Assembly (NCBI GenBank): GCA_026770575.1
Contig: MU657205.1
Span: 169,584 to 182,036 of the forward strand
Reading direction: 5' to 3'
DNA from: Pelagophyceae sp. CCMP2097
Lineage: Eukaryota > Sar > Pelagophyceae
DNA length: 12,453 nt
A program made the translations under genes and the position numbers. Each line of letters begins with the position of its first letter. Position 1 is the stretch's first letter. The notes beneath the pieces were generated by a model that was not told the origin of the DNA, did no database searches, and worked only from the letters and a program-made list of their open reading frames with translations. Positions 1-10,400 of the stretch are shown in pieces.

Positions 1-165
1 CAGTTCGAGCGTTTTTAACAGAAGATTTTTGCGGGACCGGGCATCGTGGGACTCAGCGCGACGTCCCCTACCACCCCCAACAGGAGCAAAACAGCCCCCG
101 ACAAAAACTGCAATTGGCAGAAAGTCCTTGGGGTTATAACCGATCCCCCTTGTATAAAGTGTGTA
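1..165 (+). repeat. Dispersed repeat, tail part, copy 1
   Basis: Begins cagttcgagcgttttt and ends near cccccttgtata. It aligns with 813-970, sharing gggactcagcgcgacgtc and gccagaaagtcc-like stretches. The copy probably begins outside the window. Confidence 0.88.
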
Positions 166-440
166 TTAAGAGGCCCGCAACCCATCTCCCTCTCCGAGAG
201 CGCTGCGCGCGCTGCGCGCACGCGCAGCGCACCAAGCGCGAGGCCTCAGCGGCCGTCGCGGTGGCTGTTTCGAGTCGGACTCGGAGTCCACTGGCAATCG
301 CCGGAACGCGCGAAGGCATTCGCGTCACGGCCGTGTCCGAAGCGCAATTCGGACAAGGCGGATTTGCATCGATGCTGAATCGATTCTAAATCGATTCTCG
401 ATCAAATCCAGCCGGAATCGATTATTTTCCCTCTTAGACG
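166..440. other. Unique spacer with a GC hairpin and AATCGATT cluster
   Basis: No gene is seen. Positions 209-218 and 221-230 are a perfect inverted repeat (gcgctgcgcg). Between 369 and 424 there are an atcgat and three aatcgatt words. Confidence 0.7.
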
Positions 441-674
441 CAAGTGGCGCAAAGTTATGCCTCCCAGAGGCCGCCTGCGGGGGTGGGCGTGGTCGCTATG
501 GGCCTCCCTGCCCCCGGGGTGTCCGTGACATGATCAGCCTCGAGGAGGGCGCCTTGCAAGGGCGTGAACAAGCGTTTCCCCCAATATTTTGGACTTGTTA
601 ACATCTTTATTTGCCTCCTTACCTTTATTTTGAACTGAGTTTGCCTCGGTATTGCGAAGGTTCGGGCCCGGCTG
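441..674 (+). repeat. Dispersed repeat, head part, copy 1
   Basis: Runs from caagtggcgcaaagtt to ggttcgggcccggctg. It aligns along its whole length with 12217-12453 in the same orientation; by eye nearly nine in ten bases agree. With 813-970 it probably forms one element of about 530 bp. Confidence 0.92.
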
Positions 675-812
675 GCAATCGCATGACCGCAGGGATCGAA
701 ATTCTGGCTATGTGGCGGGGTGGGTCCATACGCACTGGGGTGGTATATGACAAATCCTGTACGAGTGCCGCGAGTGGCGCTTCAGACGAGCCAATACAGA
801 CGTTCAGATTTT
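675..812. other. Spacer between head and tail of the dispersed repeat
   Basis: There is no second copy in the window to compare with. It is probably the middle of the same repeat element. No coding signal is seen. Confidence 0.5.
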
Positions 813-970
813 CAGTTCGAGCGTTATTAACAAACAGTTTCTATAGGTTTCGGCATCACGGGACTCAGCGCGACGTCTTCTATCACTCACAACAGCGCCA
901 AACTCCAACCGACGAACACTCCGATTGCCAGAAAGTCCCGGCGTCATTGGCGATACCCCTTGTAATGTAA
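813..970 (+). repeat. Dispersed repeat, tail part, copy 2
   Basis: Starts cagttcgagcgttattaaca, ends around ccccttgtaatg. It is homologous to 1-165, and the two starts are 812 bp apart. Confidence 0.88.
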
Positions 971-1323
971 TAAAAATCGCAGGATGTCCAGTCTCGAGGG
1001 ACCATGAGGGCCGTGCGAGGTCGCGGCTTGTTAAATCGCGTTTGGCGCTCAGTGAGCGCTTAATAAGAAAGGTCTACTTGGAAAACGCGCTCAAGGCCCG
1101 AACCTTAACGGCGTCGAACTGCGCGCGTGGTGCCCTCTAGTGTGTTCCCCATTCTCCTGCAGTGAGGCCTCGTGACGTGTGATGGTAAAGCGACCCGGTC
1201 CAAGGGACCGCAAAAATGGTCCGCGAGTCGGCAGTTTCGGCGAAGAGTGTTATGCGAGTCTGCGACGTCGCCTCGGCCTTTGGCGGTTTCGGATGGTTTC
1301 CCTTCAGGCGTCTCCGGCTTTCT
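971..1323. other. TYW1 3' flank
   Basis: Lies downstream of the TYW1 stop. It must hold the 3' untranslated region, but no AATAAA-type signal is seen on the minus strand. A perfect 6-bp hairpin with a 3-nt loop (gcgctc-agt-gagcgc) is at 1045-1059. No other gene is recognised. Confidence 0.6.
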
Positions 1324-1460
1324 TCAGCGCGACTTGCCGTTTGCCTTTTTCTTGTACATGCGCGTGTCCTCGGGCGAGAAGCCCTCCTCCTCTGCGTTCA
1401 TGAGGGCCCAGTCAACAGTCGGGGCAGTGTAGTCCCGCACCGAGAACGTGGCACCGGAGC
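1324..1460 (-). CDS. TYW1: TYW1 exon 12: C-terminus and stop
   Basis: The last exon has 137 nt. It encodes FSVRDYTAPTVDWALMNAEE, then EGFSPEDTRMYKKKANGKSR, ending with TGA at 1326-1324. It matches the TYW1 tail (F-A-DY-A-TP-WALFGA-E-GF-P-DTR followed by a basic end). The acceptor is TATTAG. Confidence 0.95.
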
Positions 1461-4400
1461 CTAATACGACTGATAATGGCCCGCATGACCACTCCTGTGC
1501 GCCTCTGCGATGCCGACTTTACCGCTGCGCCTCTTCATCTGCGCGACTTGGGTATCGTCCCCCGCCCTCGCAAACTCCCCCGCCCTCGTAAAACGACGCG
1601 GCTTGCGCACGGTGGAACTCGCGCTCGAGCTCGTGGAACTTGTCGTAGTCGATCCACGTGTTCCAGCCGACCTGGCGCGGAAGCGGTGAGAAGACCGTCC
1701 TGCGCCGCCGCGTGGCATCCCGTACAGGACCCCACGAGCCCAAATTGAACCCCATAGGGCTGTACGGGACCCGTACGCGCAGGGGGGCGTACGAGGAGCC
1801 GAAGCGAGGGATGTCCAGAAGAGAACCGACTGTCCAGAGGCCTCTTGCATTAGCCCGTGCAAGGAGGGGCCTTGCAGGAGGCCGTTCGAGGCCTTGCAAG
1901 GGACCGTGCTTCAAGGCCTGCCCTCGGACCAAACGCGGAGCCGTTGAAGAGGCGACAGAGACGCAGAGGATTCGCGCCCTTTTTGAGAGGGCCTCGAAAA
2001 GACCGCGCGAGGGACCGTGCGAGGCGCCTTGCAAGGGGCCTCCTCGGGGTCCTTGCGAGGGGCGCCTTGCGAGGACCCGCGTTCCTCCCCTCGAGGCTCA
2101 CCAGGGGTTTTCCACCTTGCAGAAACACGGCCCGTGCGACCAGGGCCCGCCCAAAGGCACTTCACAAGAGACCGCGCGAGGGGCCGTGCTTCGGGCCCTT
2201 TTCAAGAGGCCTTCCGTGCCAGGTCCCTTTACGAGGGGCCTTGGCAAGAGACTTTGAGAGGGGCCTTGCACGTCACCCGTGAAGGGACCGTACTGAGGGC
2301 CCGTGCAAGGACTGGTCACGGAGCTATGCGAGGGCCCGTGCGAGGAGCCTCGCACGGGGAGTGTCCCAACTCCGGACCTCTCGCTGCTCGAAACGCCTCT
2401 TTCGGACCCCCGGCTCGACCACGACGAGGGATAGCCATTTCCAAGAAGAGGGGCCTCGCCAGTGCACACGGTCTTGCAGGGGACCGCACAGGTGGGGGTT
2501 CCCACGGCCCGTGCGAGGTCATGACCCGCGCGAGGAGCCTTGCTATGGACCTTTGCGAGGGGGCGTCCAGAAGGCGTCTTGGAACGGACCGCCCATCTTC
2601 AGGGCCCGTGCAAGAGTGCGAGGGACCGAGGTCCTTGCAGGGCACCCCGAGCCCGGACCTGTACGAGGGGAGCGCATCGTGCTTCAAGGCCCGCCCTCTG
2701 GCCGCACGATGGGGGCGTAAGAGGCCACCGAGAGGGCCCGTACAGAGGGTAATTTGCTTGGGACTGGTCAAGGCCCGTGCTTCGGAGCCTTGAAGGGACC
2801 CTGGAAGGGCGAGGAATCGTGCGTGGCAGCTTGCGAGGACCCTTTCAAGAGGCCGAGCGAGCGACCGTGCATTCGGCTTTGCAAGGGCCGGTCCATGGAG
2901 CTTTCAAGAATTCGGGGAACCCGGGAAAGGATGCAGGGGCCCTCTATCATCCGTGAGCCCATATGGCATCCCGTGAGCCCATAATATGAATCCCGTAATC
3001 CAACGTCCCACGCGGCGGCGCAGGGTCCGAGCATCCCTGTGAAAAGGTCCTGCGTTAGAGTCCCCGTAGCAAGGTCCCTGAGACAGGATCCCTATGGCAA
3101 GGTCCCTGCGAGACGACCCTGCGGCAAGGTCCCCGTGGCAAGGTCCCTGGCCGCCATCCCGCACACCGTCCGGCCGGCGTCACCGGCCTGATGCCGTCCT
3201 GGGGCGCCTCTCTGGGAAATTCGGGCGCCTCTCCGGAAAATTCGAGGGGCGCCTCTCCGGAAAATTCAAGAGGGACCATCGACTGTTGAGAGGGACTGTC
3301 CGCAGGGGCCGTCTGCTGGGACTGTCTCGAGAGCCGTCTCGAAGGGTCGTCTCGAAGGGCCGTTGAGAGGGCTGTCTGTTGTGGCCGTATAGAGGGACCG
3401 TCTTGATGAGCCGCCTCGAGGGGCCACCTCCAAGGGCCGTCTCGAAGCAACCTCTCGAGGGAAACCCGTCTCGAGGGCCGTATAGAGGACCCGTCTCGGG
3501 GGACCGTATAGAGTGACCGTCTCGAAGGACTGTGTACCGTCGAGAGAGACCGTATAGAGGGACCGCCTCGAGGGACCGCCTCGAGGGGCCGTCTCTAGGG
3601 CAGTCGAGCGGCACCGGCCTCCGGCCACGCATCGTAAAAAGATTTGGCGTTGGGACGCGGTTGTGGCACGATTCGGCCCGTATCCGGATCGACGTCCGCC
3701 AACTGATCCACCCTCGCCAGCATCACGCTCACGCTGTGCTTGTGCGAGCACGCAATCGCGTAGCGCGGCCCGCGATCCGACTCGCCGGCGTCGTTGGAAA
3801 TGCCAGAGTCGTCGACGTCGTCGCCCTTCTCGCGCGACATTGCAGACGTCCGCACGTTGATCGCAGCGTTCAATTCTTTCGCAAAAGCGACCACCTCGTG
3901 GTGCCACGGGCAGTTGTCCATCGTCAAATCCGACGCCTCGGACCTAGATTGGTCGGTGGCGACTCGAAGGCGAAGATGATTTTCACGAAAACGCACGTCC
4001 CGCAGAACGTGACGCCCTTGATCTCCACAATCGAAGGCAAACCCAGGCAGATCAAGTCGGCGTAGCCGTCAATGTCGCCGGAGTTGTGGCCCTTTACAAT
4101 CGTGAGGCGGCAGACGGTGCGCTGCCTCTTGGCCTTCAACAAACGGAGGGACTCGCCTATCAAATCATGTTCAACAGACGCCAGTCCTTTGGAAAGCGGC
4201 CGTTCAAGGACGCGCCCCGGTGCCCATCGATGCAGGGCGCGCGGCTCGCCACCGCCTTTCCGCCGTCGGACCATCCAGCGGACTGTCGAGAGGCCCCAGC
4301 GGACTGTCGATCTGCCACTGTCTCCGCCCTCGGACCACGGGGGGCGCATCGGGTCCGTCGCGAGTCCGCCCTGGGACGGGAGAGGCCGATTCGGGGCCGT

Positions 4401-7400
4401 CTCCGGCCCCCGTTTGGCAGTGGGGCGTTGAAGATCGCCAAAGGGGCCACGGAGGACTGCGGCGTTCCTGTTGAAGAGTCCGCCTCGGGACCGCAGAGGG
4501 CCGTATCGGACCGTCGAGGGGCCGTCGAGGGACCGTCGAGTGGCCTTGGTGCGACAAGCCCTTTTTTGACCGCCGCCTGGGGCCGTCTCGGGTCCGCCCT
4601 CGGACCAGAGAGAGCCCCTGTACGACTGTGCGTAGAGATGTCGTCGAGGGCCCGCGTCGGGCCGTCGAAGGACCGTCGAGGGGCCGCAGCCGTGGGACCG
4701 TCGTACCGTCTCCAGCCGCCGCCCGCCTGGCATCCCGTGCACCTTGCGAGCTTGTGGCCGACGTCGCGCCGTTGCCGGAGCACGTTGCTCGCACTCTGGA
4801 ACCCTCTCAACTATTTCGGGCCCTTTGCGCCGCCTCTTCCGGCACCGAATCGGGTCTTCCGGAAACGACGCGGCCTGCGCACGGAGGCGCTCCCACGCGT
4901 CGGAAAAGAGCGGCCGGTCCACAATCTCCAGCGCCTCCTTGTTCGGCGCGTCGACCGAGACGTACAGCTGCGTGATGGGCCGCAGCGTGCGGATCGCGTC
5001 GGGAAATTGCGCGTTTGTCACCTAATCCTTGGTCATGGGATTTTATAAATTCTCTCGTGAGCGAGCTTTGAAATGCCGACCAACTTACGAGGAACGTGGA
5101 GATCTGGCGGTCGTGCAGCTCGCCGATAAGGTCGTTGATGTGCGGGTACCTGGTTGATGGCGCGGCACGACTTTACGCGGACGACTTCCAAATGGCGCTT
5201 CCCGACGGCGCTCACATGATGGGCTCGCCGACGAGCGAGAGTGCGCAGTGTCGAACGGTGTGGGCCTGCTTCCAGCGCTCCGGGAGGACGCCCGGGATAC
5301 CCTTGGTCTCCTTGATCATGCCCACGTGGAGCCGGACCTATAGGAAAGTACTATTGGACAGAACTAGAGCAAGTTTTGCTATCAAACGAATTCGGGGGGG
5401 GCTCTTCAGAAACCGCAGCGGCGTCTGCACGAGTCCATGTGGGCCCAGGGCCCGCAGACTGTGGGTCCCCGTCGAGGGGCCGTCTACGGTCTCTGGGGTC
5501 GGCATGCAGGGGGGCCGTTCTCGGGGCAGGGGGGGCGTCAACGGGCCGAAGAGGCCACCGTCGAGGGGCCACATTTGACCGTTTACGGACCACGCAGGAC
5601 CGTCTCCAGCCCCAGTCGGACCGTGGGAACTGTGTCGGGTCCCTCTGGGGTCCGGCAAGGACCGTTCTCGGGGCCGGAGAGGGCCGTCCATGCAGGACCG
5701 CCAGCGGTCCTTAGAACGGTCCTTAGAACGGACCTTTCGAGGCCACCCATGGGGGCCGCCTGGGGCCACCTCGGAAGGGGCTGCATCGCTATGATGAGGC
5801 AGGGACCGCCGCATGGGATCGTCGAGGACGTCGAGGGACCACACTGGGACGGAGGCGTAGAGGGCCCACACGGGGCCGTCGCCCGCCCCCGTCGGAGTCG
5901 CAGCGGCTGCCACTCCATCGATGACATCCAAGCCCTTGTGAAAAGGTCCCGGCAAGGTCCCCCTATCGCAAGGTCCCTCTCGAAAGTCCCTTTGACAAGG
6001 TCCCCATGACAAGGTCCTTGTGAAAAGGTCCCCGGCAAGTTCCCTGTGGCCATGTCCCTGGGGCAAGTCTCAGTGACGAGGCCCCCGTAGTGACACCGTG
6101 CCAACGCCCCTGAGACCAGGACCCCGTGGCAAGGTCTCTGTGACGAGCTCCCTTTTGAAAAAACTTCGAAAAAGTTTTTCTGACAAGGTCCTGTGACGAG
6201 GTCCCTGTGACAAGGCACTCGTGACAAAGCCCCCGTGACAAGGTCCCCGCGGCAAGAGCCCGGTGGCAAGGTCCTTGTGACGAGCACCCCGTGTCGAGAA
6301 CCCTCTGCCAAGGCGCCTGTGACAAGAGCCCAGTGACGAGGTTCCCGTGACAAGGCCCCGGCGACAACGTTCCCATGGCACCGACTCCGCGACCAAGCCC
6401 TTGTGACAAGGTCCAACAAGGTCCCACAAGGTCCCTATCGGAAGGTCCCTAGGGCAAGTTCCCTTTGAAAAGTTCCCTTTGAAAAGGTCCCCGGGGCAAG
6501 GTCTCAGTGACGAGGTCCCAGTAGTGAGACCAACGTCCCTGAGACCAGGACCCCGCGACAAGGTTCCCGTGAAAAGCTGTGACGAGCTTTGAAAAAGCCC
6601 TTGTGACAAGGTCTCCGTGACGAGGTCTCCGTGACAAGATCTCCGTGACGAGGTCTCCGTGACAAGGTCTTCGTGGCAAGGCCAGTGGCAAGGTTCCTAT
6701 GACGAGAACCCCATGTCGAGAACCCAGTGGCGAGGTGCCTGTGACAAGGGCCTCGTGACACGGTCCTTGGGAAAGGCCCGTTGAAGAGGTCCGTATCAGA
6801 CGAGGTCCCTTTGGCAAGAGTCCCTTTGGCAAGAGTCCCAGAGTCGTGGTACCCACGATGAGGGTCCCCGTGCCGAGGGCCCGTGGCGGGGTCCCTGTGA
6901 CAAAGGTCCCTTTGACTAGGTCCCTGTTCCAAGGTCGCCTTGACAAGGACCGTTGACAAGGACCCTACGACAACTTCTCGATGTTGAGGTTACCATGACA
7001 TGGTCCCCGCGGCACGTTCCCTGTGGCGAAAATCCCCGTGCCAAGGTTCCTGTGACGACGTCCCTGTCACAAGGTTCCTGTGCCAAGGTCCCTGTGAGAA
7101 GGTTCCCGTGACAGCTGTGACAACGTCCCCGTGCCAAGGTCCCACTCCGTCGGCTCGCCGCCCAGCCTTCGAAGCGGCGGCTCGACGCCCCGGCGCAGGA
7201 ACCCAGTCGAGGGGCCTTGTCAAGCTCAGTATAGGGCCCGTCAAGAGACCCGTCTCAAACCCGCAACCCGGACCGGGGAGAGGCATTTTTGTTGCTCATT
7301 GGCGATATAGGCCCGTCGAGCGGCCCTGACATAGGCCCCGGGAGGGAACCAGGGATTGTCCAGGGACCTCGCAGGCCAAAGGTCGAGGGCCCGTCAACTC

Positions 7401-10400
7401 CCTCAAGCGCAGAACATGGACCGTAGGATGGTCTCTTTGATGCCTTTGATACGCCTTTGATATGCCTGTTCGAGGCGCTTTCGAGGCCCTCGTCTCCGGC
7501 CCCAGCCTCGGGGCCGTCGAGGTACCTGGCGTCGAGGGAACCTAGAGCAAGCGGGCCCAGACGACAGGTCTGCATCCCTCTGACGAATCCTTTTTCATGA
7601 GCTCGAGGTCGGCGTGAAAATGCGCCCCCCCAACGGCCACGACGAGGACCCTGTGACAAGGACCCTTTGACCAGGTCCCCGCGGCAACGTCGCCGTGACA
7701 AGGTCCCTATGGCAAGGTCCCCGTGGCATAGTCCAATGACAAAGTCCCTGAGACGCGTTTCCCGCAACGACGTCCCCGTCACAGGGCCCCGTCACCCTGT
7801 GACGAGGTCGCCTTTTGAAAGAGTCCCCATCAGACGAGGTCCCTCTGACGGGGGCCCTTTGGCAAGAGTTCCAGAGTCGAGATCCCTCTGACAAAGGGAC
7901 CTTTGACCAGGCCCTTGTGACAACGTCGTTTTGACAAGGGCCCTGTGACAGGGCCCCTCTGGCGAGGCCCCTCTGACGGGGTCCCTGTGACAGAGCCCCT
8001 CTGACGAGGGCCCGTAAAGGTCCCTCTTGACAAGGGACCTAGGAAAGGTCCCAGTGACCATCTGACTCGGTCCCTCTGGCAAGTGTCCAGAGTCGACGTC
8101 CCCTGTGAGACAGGTCCCTTTGACCAGGTCCTTGTGACACCGTCGCCTTGACAAGGACCCGAAGAAGAGGTCTCTGTGACATAGCCTTGAGACAAGGTCA
8201 CCACGTTTTCCCGGAACAAGGCCAGCTGGAGCCACTTTGGACCAGGTCCCTGTGAAAAGGGCCCCCGTGACACGGGCCATCCCAATGTATCAAACAAGGT
8301 GCCACTGGCAAGAGTTTTGGCAACGTCCCACTGAAAAGGGGTCCCGGTGCAAATGGCCCGTGACGAGAAACCCGTGGCAAGGTTCCAACGTTCCCGTGCC
8401 AACGTCCCCGTGGCGAGATCACTCTCAAAAGGGCCCGTGACAAAGGTCCCCGTGGCGACGTACCCTTGCCGAGGGCCCGTGGCAAGGACCCCGTGGCAAC
8501 GTCCCCGAGGCAACGTCCCCGTGGCAAGGACCCAGTGGCACAAATCCAGGGACAGGGACCCCGTGGCAAGGACCCCGTGGCAAGGTCCCTTTGACAAGAT
8601 CCCTTTGACACGGTCCCCGTGGCAAGGTCCTTAAGACAAGAACCCAGCGACAAGGTGACAAGGGTCCCCGTGACAAGGTCCAGTGACGAGACATGGTGAG
8701 AAGACAAGGCGTATGCGCCCCGCCGAAAGGCCCTGCGAGGCGCGGTTGGCACCTTCGGGCAAAAAGCATTGTTTGGGGGCAGTCTTTCGGCAAAAAGTAT
8801 TTGTGTTGTTTCCAACACGTTCCAAAAGCCGTTACGCTGAAACAAACCGCTTCCGCAACGATCATCGCAGGTTCGTCCGTCTTCCACTTCCACTCGCGCC
8901 CGACGGGGTTCTTGTGGTGACCTAGGCGGCCGAGTTGGCAAAGTACACGATTTTGAGGGCATCAAATTCAGTGACGGACAGAGTTCTTCCGGTCCCGAAG
9001 TGCAAGAGCTTGAACGGTCTATTCGGGTCGGGTCGGGTTTTCAATCTGTGCCAAACTCTCGGGTCGCGGGTTTGTGGAGCGACTCAACCCGTCTTCGAGA
9101 GGTCGGGTTCGGGTTCGGGCCACGGCCAAACCCGCGGTCGACAGGTCAGCCAAAACGCACAAACCCGGCAAACGCGACCCGCGGGTTTCGGGCAAACCCG
9201 AATCCGTCGCTGCTCCCTATCTCCGGACCCTCGAGACAGCCCCTTTCGAGGACCATTCGAAACGGCGCCTTGAGATGGCCCATCGAGACGGAACCTCGAA
9301 ACGGCGCCTTGAGACGACCCCTCGAGATGACCATTCGAAACCGCCCTTTAAGACGCCCCCCCGAGACGGTGCCTTGAGACGACCCCTCGAGACGGCCCCT
9401 TTCGATGGCCATTCGAAACGGCGCCTTGAGACAGCCCATCGAAATGGCGCCTCGGGAAGGCTCCTCTCTCCGGCCCCTGGAGAGAGCCCCTTTCGACGGC
9501 CATTCGAAACGGTACCTTGAGACGGCCCCTCGAGACGGTGCCCCTCGAGAAGGTCCCTTTCGAGAAACGGCGCCTCGGGAAAGCTCCTCTCTCCGGCCCC
9601 TCGAGACGGTCCCTGGAGACGGCCGTTCGAAAAGGCCCCTCGAGACGGCTTCTCGAGACGGCCTCTTGAGACGGCCCTCGAAACGGCCTCTCGAGACGAC
9701 CCCTCGAAACGGCTCTTCGAGACGACCCCTCGAGACGGCCGTTCGAAACGGCGCCTCGAGACGGCCCCTCGAGAGGCTCGGACGATCTCTCGGACGGTCG
9801 CTTGGGCTCGGACGATCTCTCGGACGGTCGCTTGGGCGGACCCTTTGACAATTCCTTTGGACAGTTCCTTTGAGGGTCCCTCGACGGGCCCTCTATGACG
9901 GTCGCTTTGATTCCCGGTCCCTTGGACGGTCCTTTCGACAGTCTCTTCGACTGCGACCCCTCTGCGACGTCCCCTCGGACGGTCCCTCGGAGTCGCCGCG
10001 ACGGCCCGGTCTCTTGCAAGGAACCCTGCGTGAGAGCTTGAGAGGGGCCTTGAAAAAGGCCTCGCGAGTGAATGCGCAGAGCTTCGCTGCAGAGGCCTTG
10101 CAAGTGGCCGCGAAAGAGGCTTTGCAGGGGCCGTCCGGAGGGCTCTTCAAGGGCCCTTGCAAGCGACCGCGCAGAGGCTTCGCAAGTGGCCACAAAAGAG
10201 GCCTTGCAGGGGCCCTTCCGAAGGGCTCTTCAAGGGCCCTTGCAAGAGGCCGCCCAAGAGGCATTGTAAGTGACCGTGCAGAGGCCGGGAAATTGGCCGC
10301 GAAAGAGCCTTGCAAGGGCCGGTACTGTCGAACACCCGGCGGCGGTGTTTTCGGGTTTTCAATTTGTGCCGCACCGTCGGGTCGCGGGTTTGTCAAACGA

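Larger units (their letters stand above)
1672..3669 (-). other. Intron 10 (about 2 kb, repeat-filled)
   Basis: The limits depend on the exon 10 donor. Nearly the whole intron is made of four blocks of short tandem repeats, listed separately. Between them, at about 2940-3045, is a non-array stretch with two copies of a word beginning atcccgtgagcccata. No exon-like segment was recognised inside. Confidence 0.8.
5338..8847 (-). other. Intron 5 (about 3.5 kb, repeat-filled)
   Basis: The donor GTTTGT is at 8847 and the CTATAG acceptor ends at 5338. The phase is 0 on both sides. Only about 150 nt at the donor end and about 60 nt at the acceptor end are free of minisatellite-like sequence. Confidence 0.9.

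Noticed and set aside
611..970. A 119-codon + strand open frame in the dispersed repeat
   Set aside because: No recognisable domain, and the homologous repeat copies at 1-165 and 12217-12453 do not keep a comparable frame.
1857..2793. Long open frames of 140-260 codons over the 12-bp array on both strands
   Set aside because: All frames are open because the repeat units lack stop codons. The products are Arg/Gly/Pro-rich with no domain, and the region lies between two sure TYW1 exons.
4086..5048. A 320-codon + strand open frame
   Set aside because: It is antisense to TYW1 exons 7-9 and to the intron 8 array. The minus strand has clear homology, this strand none.
5935..8695. Possible CRISPR array
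   Set aside because: The units are 14 bp, degenerate and contiguous, with no unique spacers and no cas genes. The host is a eukaryote.
5338..8965. Many overlapping 150-280 codon frames on the minus strand, rich in GTLSRGPCH-like repeats
   Set aside because: They are translations of the 14-bp minisatellite. A 14-bp unit shifts frame each repeat, so a protein repeat would be 14 residues over 42 bp. No start context, splice logic or known domain was seen.
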